A stretch of DNA of 64,000 nucleotides from Dasyornis broadbenti (taxonomy: Eukaryota; Chordata; Aves; Passeriformes; Dasyornithidae), in assembly GCA_013397935.1 (NCBI GenBank), contig VZRN01004719.1, positions 824,754 through 888,753 on the forward strand, written 5' to 3'. A program made the translations under genes and the position numbers. Within the stretch, counting starts at the first letter, position 1. Each line of letters starts with the position of its first letter. Positions 39,230 to 51,824 of the stretch are shown here, piece by piece. The notes beneath the pieces were generated by a model. That model searched no databases and was not told where the DNA came from. It worked only from the letters and a program-made list of their open reading frames with translations.

Positions 39230-39708
39230 GGCCCCTCACTATAGCACAGTTGTTGAGATGCTGGAGTGAGTTCAGAGAAGGGCAGTGAATATGATGAAGG
39301 GTCTGGAGCACAAGTCTGATGAGGAGTGGCCAAGGGAGCTGGGGGTGTTTAGTCTGGAGAAAATGAGGCTCCAAGGGGACCTCATCAGTCTCTACAGCTG
39401 TCTGAAAAGAGGCTATAGCCAGCCAGGTAGGGGGTTGGTTTGTTTTCCCAAGCAGCAAGGGATAGGACAAGAGGAATATACCTCAAGTTGTGCCAGAAGA
39501 GATTTACTTGAATCTTAGGAAAAAATTCTTTACTGAAATGATGGTCAGGCATTGGAACAGGTTGTCCAGAGGGAAGTGTTCAAAAGGCACATGGATGTGG
39601 CACCAGGAGACGTGGTTTAGTGGTGGACTTGGCAGTGCTGGGTTAACAGTTAGTTTCAATGAACTAAGAGGTGTTTTTCAACCTAAACTGTTCTATAATT
39701 CTATGAAA
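39230..39708 (+). mobile_element. CR1 LINE 3' end, sense
   Basis: CR1 consensus phrases occur in order on the + strand: ctggagtgagttcagagaa, gggtctggagcacaagtct, gtttagtctggagaaaatga, ctcatcagtctctacagctg, ggcattggaacaggttgtcc, and a terminal ttctataattctatga. The element retains the 3' terminus with the octamer-type tail but lacks everything 5' of the last about 480 bp. Open frames across it and continuing to 40146 are repeat read-through, not genes. The left boundary is uncertain by about 30 bp. Confidence 0.9.
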
Positions 39709-41367
39709 CAGTCCCTGTGTGCTGGTCTCTGCCTGGGTTTGGGTGAAGCAGGTCCTCACAGTCAGCATAAGCTCCATCACCTGGCATCCTCATCTGGAAT
39801 CCAGGTCTTGGCATTAGGTTGCTTTTCTCAGATCCCCCCCATTGCTTGTTGTCTCTGTGCTGGAAAGAGCTGTGGGACACAATGGAGCTCCCAGAGAGGC
39901 AGCTCCTGCCTGGTGGAAACTGCTGTGTCTCCCTTGGTGGAAACCCTGGAGTCCTCCAAGGAGCTCATGCTGGCTGAGGAGGTGCTCTCTGGCATCTCTT
40001 GGAAGTGCTTATGGACCACTTTTCAGAACAGAAGCACGAATTTAAAACTAATTGAGGATCCTCTCCTGGGTCATTGTGGAAGTATTTGGAAACCTAGAGA
40101 GCACAAAGGAAAACCTACTTTCATTGCTCAGAGTTTTCTGAGATGACACTGAAGGTTCAGTGCTTGTTAGCTCTCATGTTATGATGTTCATTTGGCTTTC
40201 TTGGGAGATATTTAGCTAATCATTATCATTTAATACATTTGTATCTCTAAATATTGCTGCACCACTCTTGTGACACACTTCTGCTACTGGCTGTTATCAA
40301 CTCTCCATTAAAAACAGTGGCGTCTGCAAACTACAGGAATTTCAATTTGCACTTTAAGAAAATGTGAATTTTCTTCTCTACTCCTTCAGGTTGTGAAGTA
40401 AACTTTGAAATCATGTCCTTGCTGCATTGTGTAAAAGCTCGGCAGCTCAGCAACGAGTATACCTGGTGATTTTTAAGCTAAGCTCACAGCTTTGTGGGGG
40501 TTTACATGCAATTTTGAATGTGAGTGGCTATGAATAATAATAGAAGTCTTGAGGCAACGAGGTGTAATGGGATAAACAATATGAGATTTTCCCACTGAGT
40601 TGAAATGAGACTCCTTCAAATCTTTTGTGAAATTTTGACACAGCTCAAAGAAATGTTTTCTGAGGAGCATGTGGGCTGCAATATTGAGAACAGGTTCTTC
40701 TAGTGTTAACAAGTAAGGATACTGCCTCAGAAATTACATCCAGGCATTTTCAGAGTTGAGTATCTTATAAATATATTCTTTATGTTCTGATGTGTGACAT
40801 TGGGTACTGGAGGGTACATCTGTTTTCCAGCAGAGAGGATCTGAATTATGTAGTTCGAAGAGAGGAGCTGGATCTCAAAGATGAAGTCTTGCTATGAAGT
40901 ATCCTACAAAACAAGAAAGCTACACCAAGATTCAGAGATATTTGGGGTGACAGAAATGCAAATCACACCAGACACCAGTGACTTCAATGCAGTGCCGTGA
41001 ATACAAGTGCCTCACAGAACTCATGAGTATCCTTCATTTTGGACAGTTTTTGCCCACATAAAGACTAACTGAGATGCAGGCTCTGAGTGAAAATCATCTA
41101 GGGCAATCAGCAGAATTTCCACTTGCTATATCCTACCCATTTCTTTGGCATTTTGGACCAAATGTTTTAAAATATTTCTAAAGTCCCATCTTGAAGCTAT
41201 CAACATGCAGTTCTTCACTGGTGTTTTCAAGACACCCAAGTTCAACTGGCTGCTGTGTGCACACAGACCGACTGATATAAGCAAGGGTATATTCTTGTTT
41301 GCACCTTCTCCTCCTCTGTCTTTTCAAGGCCCCAAACTAGAAGCCTAATGTGGCCAACTGTGTTAAA
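39709..41367. other. Intergenic, no gene recognised
   Basis: This separates the two sense CR1 copies. It is moderate to low GC, with no exon, RNA gene or repeat that I can support. Confidence 0.55.
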
Positions 41368-42101
41368 AATCATGTGGGGTGCTGCACCTGGGTGAGGGCA
41401 AACCCCGGTACCAACACAGGCTGGGGGATGAGCAGATCAAGAGCCACCCTGCCAAGAAGGACTTGGGGATGTTGGTGGATGAGAGGCAGTGAGCACCTGC
41501 AGCCCAGAAAGCAAATCCTGTCCTGAGCTGCATCCAAAGCAGCTTGGGGAGCAGGGCCAGTGAGGTGATTCTGCCCCGCTGCTCTGCTCTGGTGAGACCC
41601 CACCTGCAGTGCTGATCCATCTCTGGGGTCCCCAGCACCTGCTGGAGCAAGTCCAGAGGAGGGCCACAAATATGGAGCATCTGTCCTATGAAGACAGACT
41701 GAGAGAGCTGGGATTGTTCAGCCTGGAGAAGAGAAGGCTTCAAGAAGACCTCATTGCAGCCTTGCAATACTGAAAGGGGGCTTTTAAGGAAGGTGGGGAC
41801 AGACTTTTTTTCAGGGCCTGCTGGGATAGGACCAACGGTAGTGGTTATAAACTAAAAGAGGGTAAATTCAGACTTGATATAGGGAATAAATCTTTTATGG
41901 TGAGACTGGTGAAACATTGGAACAGGTTGCCCGGAGAAGCTGTGGATGTCACATCCCTGAGGATGTTCAAGGCCAGGTTGGACAGGGCTCTGAGCAACCT
42001 GGTCTAGTTGAAGATGTCCTTGCTTAATGCAGGGAGGGTATTAGAGTAGATGGGCTTTCAAGGTCCCTTCCAACCCAGGCTATTTTATCATTCTATGAAA
42101 A
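41368..42101 (+). mobile_element. CR1 LINE 3' portion, sense, including end of pol ORF
   Basis: This is the best-preserved CR1 in the window. Ordered landmarks are gctgcacctgggtgagggca, caggctgggggatgagcaga, aagaaggacttggggatgtt, ctctgctctggtgagacccc, tccagaggagggccacaaa, tgttcagcctggagaagaga, ggaacaggttgcccggagaa, ttcaaggccaggttggacag and ggtcccttccaacccaggc, ending ...cattctatga. The first half corresponds to the C-terminal end of the CR1 reverse-transcriptase ORF, now interrupted by stops. The second half is the 3' UTR. It is a 5'-truncated dead copy. Confidence 0.93.
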
Positions 42102-45100
42102 ACATCAAGGCCCTGAAGCTGAGCTCCTGCACCAAGTTGATTTGAAGCATAAATTTTGAAGATATAAAAATAGGCTTTTAGCAGCCTGCCTGACAGAGGC
42201 AGAGACATTGTGTGGGCAAACTGTTCCAGAACACGGCTGTGCAATGGTTATTAAGAGCTGTACTTCCATAATAACAGCGCTGGGAGCTTTCCTTAGTAAA
42301 GAATGATAAGCAAGTTTCAACTTCTTCCTTGCTGAGACCTGGAGGCAGCACTGTGTTTGGTTAGCTCTGGTGCATTATCCCGTAATAGCTAAGCAATATA
42401 CTTTGAGTGAAGGTTGAACAAAAGAGTATTTTCTCTCCCCTCTCCCCCCCCACACCACTTTACTTTCAGAATAGCATCTTCCATTGTTGGTTATTGTCAT
42501 TATCAGCTGATTTCCCCAACGACTACTCTAACCATCATTTCCTAGCTTCTGGGCATTAAGCAAAGATCGCTGCAGCATAATTGGATTAATTTAGAGACTG
42601 GCTTTGAACAGCATAATTGATTTGAATTTTATTCTGTTTTCTCTAGCCATTTTTTGCTAAGAATTTCAGTGCCTGTGAGCCTAGGCATGGACTGCAGTCT
42701 TCTACAGGCAAAGCCTTCCTGAGTGGGAGCCCCTCCTTGCTAAGTGGGTACCTTCACCCATGCTCCATGCACCCCTCCACTGGGGATGGCTTCCTGCTAG
42801 GCTTCATGCTTCATGCTCCTGCCTTCTGCCACTCTCTGCAGGGATTTGGGTGCCAGAGGAGCCATGAACTGATTCATTCTCCACCATCACTATGGAGGCT
42901 GCTTGGTGCTGCAGGAAGCACAGGACCTCTGGCACAGGGCCTGTCACTGCTGTGTCACGGGGTGTGGGTGATGCTGCACCCAGGGCTGGCCTGCCCTGGC
43001 TTCAGGGATGCTCTGCAGCACACTTGGTTCTAACATCACGGGGGCCTTTCCAGGTGTTTAGCTATGTTGCTGCTGTACCCAGCACAGCAAACCTTGTGTT
43101 CTGCCATGATTTCTAACTGGGTTTTGATTCTGTGTCTCATGGATGTGGGTGTGGAGAGGGATGCTGTGGATGCTGTAATGGGGTCCATGGGTTCCTGGTC
43201 AGGGTCCTGAAGCAGCATGCACTCACCAGGGATCCCCAAACCACTCTCATTGGGTCACTCCCAAAGCTCTCTTTTTCTATGCAAAACATGTCTTGGTTTT
43301 CACCACACATCTTCACTGATTGTTAGAGAATGAAAAGGCTTTTAATTATAAATTAGAATAATTATGAAAATCTCAACTGAGCAGCATGGCTGCAGTCCAT
43401 CCTCCTGGTAGCTCTGAGCTCCCTGTGCCATTTCAGCTCCTTTCAGCTGCCTGTGGAGATTGGCAGAGATACTCAGCGTGTGCCCTTCCTGCTATGGGAA
43501 GGGGCCTGTCTGGGACATTTGGGCAGTGATTACCTGGAAGATACCTACCCAGGGGTAGCATGGGATCCTAGCATGAGTCATTCAGGCTTGTACTACCAGT
43601 TACAACTTACACACAGTGCATGGGACTTTTGCATTCCCACCAAGCCCAAGGTTGCCATCCCCCTAATTTCAGCAGAGCTGGGATGTTCTTGCCATGCCTT
43701 TGGAGAGTACCTGGCTCTCATATTCATGTTTGGCACATGCTGCTGTGACCACATCCCATCATGCCCTCTCAAAGTAGAAAAGGAAAAGGGGTTCAACTGT
43801 GTTACTGCTTCCCACTCCAGTGCCAAGGAACAACAGAACTAAAAGCAGTGTTGATACTGAGAGCTGCTGGCCCTTTTCCTTCCTATTGTTTTGGTGAAAG
43901 GGACTGACAACATACAATTCAGTCCTCTGAAAGCCACCAGATTCTGTGCCTGCAGCAGCCTGGAATCCTGTTTTGAAATAAATCAGAGATGGAAGGAATG
44001 GAGACAAACCAAACCCTACTGCCCAGTGATGCAGGGCAGTCCCTTGGAAAATCAGCGGCTTGTCAGCTCAGCTCTCAGCATCTGCTGCAGGCATCAGCCT
44101 TGGGGTGCATGCACCCTGCCTGCACTGCTGCCTGCAAGTGCCACAAGGCAAAATACCTGCCCTCCTGTTTATCCAAACAAGCTGCAGATGTGCATTTGCA
44201 GGTGGAGTTCATGTCCTTTATCACATAAAGGCCATGATCATTGTTGGAATGTTCATAAAAACATAGTTGCTACAAGGCACACAAGAGATTTTCTCACTTC
44301 TTCTCCTGCTTGGTATTGTCTTGTAATAAATTTTTTGATGATTTAGTTGAGTTAGTGGAAAGTATTCACACCCGCAGCATTAGCCTTTTCCTTAATGTTT
44401 TGCTGGAGTAACATCCAGCAAACTTATGCCCAGGAAGCTTTTCCTTCCAGTATTTGAGCAAGAGTTCTTAGAGGTCAGCTTGGTCAGCTTCCACTAACCT
44501 TGCTGCTTGTATTCCTCAAATGCCAAGAATGTCATAGACACTTCAATCTTCTGTGCTCTTAGTTCTCAGGCTTTGGTAGGAGACACACCTTTAATCGTTT
44601 GCCTTTTGGGTTTTGCTTCTAGTTTTTCTGGTTCTGCCTGGTAGCAAAAAGCCAAGAAGTGAAAATGGGACTGCAGGAGTGATGCTGTTGGGCACATGCA
44701 GTGCCCCACAAAAACTCCTCTTCCCAAAGTCTGGAAAACTTTATTCCTTGCCCATATTCACCTATTCCTCTCAGTCATGCTCCCCTCCTCACATGCACAC
44801 TTCTTCCATGCAGATGTTAAAATTGTGCAGGCTGTAACGCACTGGAAGATTTCTTTTCCCTCCTCCACAAAGATCTAAACTTATCCCAAACTACCTAGCT
44901 AATCTGTCTGGCAGATCCAAATATCCCCAACTTTTGGGAGTGTTTGGGTTTGGGATTCTGATTCAGGCTTACCTAGAGAAAACATTGAAAGGCCACTGTG
45001 TTTTAATTTATCCAGCAAATGAGGTGCTCAGTGCTAGTGTAGGAATGTGCTGCCTGTTGCAAACCTGGTGTGACTAATTTGGGTCTGAAAGAGCTTTATG

Positions 45101-45517
45101 TAAGTACTGTTTTACTTTTAATATTCTTTTTATTTTTCATCACTTCTTTAAATCCCATCAAAGACAATCTTTCTCACAAGATGATGCCTTGGCACACTCA
45201 GTCAATGATATTGACTTCCCAGTGGCAGCCAGGGAATAAAGCAGGAGATTAAACTGCCCAATCAATTGCCCTCCTGCCTGTGTTCTGTGCATTATTTCCC
45301 ACCATGCACATTCAACATTACACTCTGTGACCGCTAACGCAGTGAGTGCTGTTAGACAATGAAATGATAGACAGCAGCAAGCTAATAAAGGGTTTAATGA
45401 ATAACATGATATCATTACCAGCAGCTACAGAAGAGTTGGTCTGGGGAAACAGGGACTGTGTGCTGGGGCATGCTGCATATGAAATAGAGATGTCTGTGCT
45501 AATAAGCAAATGCTCTT
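42102..45517. other. Intergenic, no gene recognised
   Basis: Moderate-GC stretches (42.7-44.3 kb) give several open frames of 80-150 codons on both strands, none with a recognisable family or splice context. A short C-rich run lies at about 42441-42455. Nothing else is supported. Confidence 0.5.
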
Positions 45518-45773
45518 TGTCTTAGTTTGAAAGACAGGTGTCTGTTAAGGAAGGTGGGAACCTCCCTTAGAACAGAGGATATGACCCCCCTTCCCTCTGA
45601 ATTATTTTAACTTTGAAATCAAGGGCTCTCAGGCAAAGATATGGGTAAAGGAACAACAGTTCTTTACTAGTATTTATAATGAGGCAAACAAGCAATAACG
45701 AACAAACCAGAAACCCGGTGTCAGCTTTCTCTGGGCTGCCGGCACCTTCCCTTTGCTGCAGTTACAGTCACTG

Positions 45774-45789
45774 CCAGCAGGGGGCGCTG
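45774..45789 (+). promoter_or_regulatory. CTCF-like motif 1 (within LTR)
   Basis: CCAGCAGGGGGCGCTG matches the core of the vertebrate CTCF consensus (CCASYAGRKGGCRS), including the invariant AGGGGGCGC. The orientation is forward on the + strand. It lies within the antisense LTR at 45518-46183. Confidence 0.6.
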
Positions 45790-45819
45790 TTGGGCTCCCA
45801 GGGTGCGATGACTCCCACG

Positions 45820-45835
45820 CCTGCAGGGGGCGCTG
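45820..45835 (+). promoter_or_regulatory. CTCF-like motif 2 (within LTR)
   Basis: CCTGCAGGGGGCGCTG shares an identical 14-mer (GCAGGGGGCGCTGT) with motif 1 and lies 46 bp downstream in the same orientation. It is slightly weaker at the position where CTCF prefers A over T. Confidence 0.5.
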
Positions 45836-46183
45836 TGGCGCGAGGTCGGACGAGGCTCCCGCAAGTGATGATGGCAGATGGGCTGGATGGCGGGATGGGC
45901 TGCAGCAGGAAACCTCAGAGCAGCAAGCTGGACAGCAGGGCTGGTTCACCCGGGGTAACAAAGAAGAAAAGGCAGTGCAGAGCTGGGCTCTCTCGGTGGC
46001 AGTGAAAGGAAAACAGCAGTTCCACCGCCCCCCTTCGATGCCCTGGTAGCAAGACAAAGCTAGCAGCGGCCAAGTGCTCTCCTCCCCTCACCCCACCCTG
46101 GCTACATCTTCTGTCTCTCTTAAGTACCCGGTCATTATTGTTCCCTAGCAACATAATGGGGGGAAATTCCACAACCTCCAACA

Positions 46184-48260
46184 CTCCTTTATCACAGGGC
46201 TGGTGTGGAAACATTGAGCTGGCGAGAAAAGTGAGTTTGAGGGAAATATTCCCCTGGATTAGAGAGGTAGACTGAGCAGGAATTACCTTCCAGCAACTCA
46301 CTTTTTGATGCCATATGGCTTAACATCTTAGCAGGACATTAATGCCAAGAAATTTAACAAGTGTTTTACTGCACTGCCAGGTTGCCAAGTGCTACTCCTT
46401 GCTCCCCAAATTTGCCATTTAAATCTTACCTGCTGCTCTCCTCTGCTTTATGAAACATGACACTAAACTGCACTTCTTCCCAAAGAGAGGTTTCAGCTTT
46501 GCAGCTGCCCTGTTCGGGCCTCTCACTCCCCACTGACATCCTTTCCTACCTCTGATCTTGTACTTGCCAGGCCAGAGAACTCCCATGGGCATCTGCTGGA
46601 CAGCCTGGCTTTGGCACAGCTGGATTTGTGAAACAAGCAGTGCCATTCTTCCAGCACAGGCTCATTGCTTGTCCAGGAAAGATTTGAACCAAGGAAGGCA
46701 AAGACTGAATTCTGGTGCAATGGAGACTAATTCATGCCAGAAAGAGTCTCACAGGGGGTGAGCAGTCAGCCAGCCATGGGCAGGGCAGGGGCATAGGGAT
46801 GCCACCAAGCAGAGTCTGCATACAACTGACTTGGTACTGCCTTGAGATGTCCCTCTGGTGAGAACTGAAAGGCTGAGGAAGGGCGTAGAGACATCAGCCA
46901 CTTCCATCTGGAATCTGCCCACTCCCGGCTGTCCTCTCTTGCACATTTTTTCTCAGGTTTTCAATGGGCCAAATGGAGTTTCTTTCGTTGTGTCTCCTGC
47001 AAGATCACTGTGCAAGTTAATGGTGTGCTGTTGACATATAGTCTGACCTCTTTTCCTAATTTCACCTATTCATTTATGTTTGCTTTAAATTAGCTGGTGA
47101 AGTCCCTTTATCAAGGTTATTTATAGGTTTTATGCATTTCAAGACTGCTGCTTTGTTCCTAGGCTGTACTTGTCTCTTAATCTAACTAATCATCGAATAC
47201 GTTTTGAAGTCTTCATTCTTCCTCAGAAATCAAACTTTGGACCTTGATGAATCCATTTGCTGTGCTGATCTCAAGTCTCTCTCTTTCATCAGATCTTCTT
47301 CATCTCATAAAGCAGTGAACAGGCTATTCCAGGTGTGCCCATGAAAAGATTTCATCTATATATTCTGGCCTCATTATATGTTTCTCTGGCTATTTTACCT
47401 TGTTATCCTGCATTGCAAGTACAGCCCCGTAAGATTCTTTCCATGTTGTTTCTTTGCAGGTTTATTTGATAGCGCATGTCTTAGATTGTTCTATCCCCTT
47501 GTGAATTAGAATAGTTTTTCATTTTGATTGCATTTTAATCCATAAATAGTATCTCATTTTCTCACTTTCTCCCTGTATTTTTTATCTGGATGAGTTCCAT
47601 TCTATTTTTTTCACATCTTCTTTGTATTAGTAATTTCCTTCAATTTAATATATCTGGGACTTCAATTAATATATTCTTTATTCTCTGCTCTAGATAATTA
47701 GTAAAAGCATAGAAGAACAGATGCATGTTATTTAACAAATGCCTCTGCTAGTGCCCCTGCCAACCTATAAGTGGTTAATTCCAATGTTTGTTTTTAATGT
47801 TTAAATTTATTTATAAAAGATGTGTGATCGTCTCTCAACCCTAGTAAATGACGTTCAGATGAAGATTCAGTGGACATTCTCATTAAATATTCTACAAATA
47901 ACTCCAAATGTAACAGTAGGTGGAGGTCATGTGAGATAACCATTGCAGTCTCTTTTGTCTGAATAGTCTGTATTACGTGTTCTTTTCCGAGACCTGTTTG
48001 TTTTGTAATTTTGCTGTTATCTACTACCCTTGACAAAAAGGGATACTCGAAAGGCGTGGCATTTCTGTGCTTTGCATTGTTGACTGTTGTTTTACTTTTA
48101 GATTAAATTTGGTGGCTCTGAAAGGACATTGCCCTTCAAAGGAAAAATAGATGGTCTTCCTTCTGTGACAAAACTACACCAAACTACTGGAAACTAGAAA
48201 TTACTTTTTCTAGCCTCAGAAGCTCAGGAAAGCCTTTTCATGACTATTTGTGTTGACAGT
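46184..48260. other. Intergenic, no gene recognised
   Basis: This lies between two solo LTRs. It becomes T-rich from about 47.0 kb. No exon, RNA gene or further repeat is supported. Confidence 0.55.
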
Positions 48261-48718
48261 TGTCGTGGTTTAGGAGTTTAGTGCTCTCACTGAAACCATG
48301 CACCACTCGCTCACTTCCCTCTCCCCCTCCAATTCTCCCGTGTGGCGACTGGAGAGGAGAATTAGAGACACACAAGGCAAAGATCATGGGCTGAGATAAA
48401 AAGAGTTTACTGGAAACAGCAATGAGATAAGCGAACGAACAGTAACAGCAACAATATTAATAACAAAAGTGTACAAGAGAGAGACAGAGTGATTCACATG
48501 CAAAATGCTCACCACAGAATCCCATGCAACTGCTCCACACTTCACCAACACAGAAAATTGGTACAAAATAATCTCCAGGTCCTAGCCAAGCCCCCTTCTA
48601 GCTACTGCAGAAACCAACCCCTGGCCAGAACCAGGACCCTGGTGAAATTAGTCAGAAATCTGTTCCATCTGCTATGGAAATCGCCCCCGTGAAAGCTAAA
48701 ATACTGGGTTTTACAGCA
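48261..48718 (-). mobile_element. Solo LTR of an avian endogenous retrovirus, antisense; far end uncertain
   Basis: It begins on the + strand TGTCGTGGTTTAGGAGTTTA, followed by caccactcgctcacttccct, a polypyrimidine stretch, and gggctgagataaaaagagttt. This is the reverse of the LTR 3' region shared with the element at 22072-22620 (roughly cagtttaatctcaaccc-type layout). The remainder (to about 48718, ending ...gggttttacagca) differs from that element, so it is a related but distinct family. No target duplication was found, so the right boundary is approximate. Confidence 0.7.
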
Positions 48719-51700
48719 TAAATCAGGGTCTTATTTTTTGAAACAAGATTCAGTTCTTCCAATAACTTCTTCAAAAACTGTTGAATCCCTCTGTAGTTTT
48801 CCTTTTTACAAATGTTATGTACAAGAACAGAAAAATTTTGGAATGCACTGCAAGCATACTGTCCCAGAATTGCAAAAAAGGGTCATTTTTCTGCTTCAAG
48901 AGGAACAAATTATCTCTGTTTCTCCATTAATCTTTGTATAAACAATGAACTGGTGGATAAGCAGTTACTCTTATATTGCTTTAGTTTATCTCCTTCTGGT
49001 TTTTTTGACACTCCCTTCTTACAACATCCCAGACTTCATACTATCAGAAACAGTCCCAAGGCTTTCAAGTCTTGCATGCTTGTACTGAGAGTGACTGTTT
49101 CTCTCTTGGTATTCCTGGCTAGAGCAGGAAATCTGAAAATCTTGAACAGCTTTGCTGATCTTTAACCTTCTGGAAAGCCTTGGGCCTTGTCAAATTTCTA
49201 AAGTTTACAACTGTGATACTAGTTCTTAGTCCATACTACCAGAGATCAGTTGGGTTTTATTGATTCTCACCATCTAGTGGGAGAAGTAGGATACTTTCAG
49301 ATCTCTAGGATCCTGATACCTCCCATCCTGATACCAAAGGGCTTCTGCAAAATCTCTAAGCACTTGCAAAACAATTCCTTATCAATATTTCTTTTAATAA
49401 TGGGGGGAGAGGGGGGTCTGTTCACTTAGAAACAGGCTAAAACAGCCCACACATCTGTCATCACTATTATTTGCTTATTTAGAGATCATACCTGCATTTT
49501 GTGGAATCAATGCATGGATATGACACCTTTCCTTTTCCCCTTTTTCTTTGTTATGGAAGATTTTTCTACACAGCTATTCAGCATCTCAGCCATTCTTCAT
49601 TAATTTTATATCCTTTGTAACTTGTAAACAGCATCGCAGAATTGTTTACACAAACACTGTAGAAAAGAAGATTCAAAGTGCATAAAGGTCTCAACTGAGT
49701 ATTTGCTGTCTGTAAAGATAGTTGTGCTGAGGGTAGTTTTGTAAGCCCTAAAAGAGAATCAAATATTTCCAAATATTTGCTTCTGCAAAATCAAACTCAT
49801 GGCAAAAAACACAGTGTCAGAAAAGCCTTGAATTAATGTAAAATAAACAATGAGACTGAAAAGAATGTTATTGTAGCACATGATTGTCAGTACACAACTA
49901 AAGTGGTCCACAGGTAGCGAGAGGCTGTCAGGGTACATACATTTGTTTTAGACTTTAATTACACAGACCAAGTAGATAGGTTTGACAAAAAGTGAAAAAC
50001 AATTGTTCTCACTCAATTCAGTGAGTACTTCCCACTGAAGAGATGTTACTAAGTGATAGTGCCTAATTTTGCTAGGGGAACTTGACCTTTTTGCTTGTTT
50101 CTCCCTGGTAATAAGCTCAGCCAATTAATCCCACATGTTGAGCTGATGAGTAATGGTTCCTTGTAGGCACAATGGTGTCATATGCCAGTGCATACATTAC
50201 CATTAATCTCTATTAATCGCACAGAGACCAATGACAGTTTACTGAATTTTGTTGTAAGTAAGCTCCACACCAAACCCCTAAACTGCTAAAACATTACTCA
50301 GGAAACAGAAAAACACTGTAAGCTGAAGTAGTAGTTGGAAAATCAGCCATACTGCACACAGACCTGCCTAAACCTGTGCTGAGCTTCACTCTCAGGTCTA
50401 CACAGCTTAGTGACTGATTTGATTGGAAATCTGTATCTGTCTTCTTCTGAGATGCTGTCTCACCCGTCTGCAGGCTGTCTTGTAAATGCAAGTGCCGTCC
50501 TTGGCACACATTTTTTTTTATTGCTCACATACTATCTTTTTGAAAATAGTAAAATATTTAAGCTAGAAGAAAGAAAAGAAATGGAAACACATTCACTAAA
50601 ACTCCAGGAGCTGGTATGCTCCTCCTGCACATTGGCAGGCATTTCCTTTCTTATCTCCACTGCAGTGAGCTCCTTTCAAATGTGACTCCTCTTCTGGGTG
50701 CAGGGTGCAACTCCTGGCTAATGCTCAGTTGGATGGCTCCGTCTGGCAGAGCTGGCTGCCAGGGGCTGCAAACACCAAGTCAGAAATACACAAAGGACCT
50801 CAGCTTGTTCTTTAAAACACAGGGCACGGGAAAGCACTTTGCTAACCTAGAGTCAGGGAAAGGAGAGTGATGGTCACAAAAAGAGGGACATTTTAAATGC
50901 AGTTGATAACTTTGCATTGCACTGTGACCCTCTACACATGGAAATGGCTGGTAAGTCCCGTATTCCCCCAAGGGATGTTGTGAGCTGCTCCAGGCAGCTG
51001 CTGCTTCCCAGAGCTCCTCCGTTAACTCTGTAAGACCAGCAGCGAGCGGCTTTGGAAGCGAACAGTCAATTTGCTGTATCAGTTGCCCTGGCAGTCTGAT
51101 AATTGCAATGGTGAAAACTGAGCCAGGGGATCCAGAAGAGATTTTGGAACGGGCTTTCAGCAGGTTTCTGACTCCTGTTGTGGAACACCTTCAACATTCA
51201 CAAAAGAGCAGTGACCTAATTGTGAAAAGCTTCTCTCAAAGGCCCCTCTCTTGTTTGCTGTTTCATGTCATTTTCATGAATTCTACTTTAAAGGCATTTT
51301 CTTTCCATTTTCTTGTAGCACTGCTCCAGCTTTGTACTTATGCCAACAGCCTTTGGGCTTTGTCTGCACTGAGTCTGGAAATCTTTCATTCCCCTCTCCC
51401 CAAGCCAACCATGTTCAAACACAGCCCTTGTCGAGAGGTGCTAATGTGCTTTCCCAGGCCTCTTCAGACATGATTTAAAAGCTGGTAGTTAAAAGCATAA
51501 CACAGAGAAATGCATTTGCAAAAGAGTACATTTTTCTTCCACTTGGAGCAGAACTATCTAATTTTCTCTGAGAAACTGAGCCAGAAGTCATTTGACTTTG
51601 TGCATACTAGCTGAGTTATAATTTAATTGAGGATGTATTTTATCTTTTTTTTTTTCATCACTGTCTGTGATGGCTCTGCTGCAGACTTTACCAGGCTCAC

Positions 51701-51824
51701 CTCATGTCCTCTCCTCCTGTGGATCAGTAATGTGAGTAATGTGTGATGCATACTGAAACTGGAAGTGATTTAGGTTCCATTTCTCCGTGCAAGGTACTGA
51801 GAAATAAATTAAATTAATTTTAAA
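48719..51824. other. Intergenic, no gene recognised
   Basis: The sequence is mostly AT-rich. A short patch with clustered CpG lies at about 51.03-51.07 kb, and a 121-codon + frame (51108-51473) follows with a reasonable start context (GCAATGG), but it has no recognised homology. No RNA gene or known repeat was seen. Confidence 0.5.

Larger units (their letters stand above)
45518..46183 (-). mobile_element. Solo LTR of an avian endogenous retrovirus, antisense
   Basis: On the + strand the element starts TGTCTTAGTTTGAAAGACAG and ends ...ACCTCCAACA, giving TG...CA termini over 666 bp. Landmarks of the passerine LTR family are present: caggtgtctgttaaggaagg, caagggctctcaggcaaaga, aacaacagttctttacta, and in reverse TGTTGGAGGTTGTGGAATTT near the other end. 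The sense orientation is most likely minus. Flanking pentamers CTCTT (45513-45517) and CTCCT (46184-46188) look like a 5-bp target duplication with one change. No internal retroviral genes adjoin it, so it is a solo LTR. The middle section is much more GC/CpG-rich than its surroundings and holds two CTCF-like motifs. Confidence 0.82.

Noticed and set aside
39490..40146. 218-codon + strand open frame
   Set aside because: Its first third is translated CR1 3' UTR and the rest is unique sequence after the CR1 tail. This is repeat read-through, not a gene.
41363..41767. 134-codon minus-strand open frame
   Set aside because: It is the antisense of the CR1 pol/3' region in the element at 41368-42101.
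45674..46301. Overlapping open frames of about 100-130 codons on both strands
   Set aside because: They lie in the CpG-rich middle of the solo LTR. LTRs of this kind do not encode proteins.
46670..46700. T-loop-like sequence (gatttgaaccaagg) hinting at a minus-strand tRNA
   Set aside because: No matching acceptor or anticodon stems could be found at tRNA spacing, nor an A box. A similar phrase at about 54061 also lacks them.
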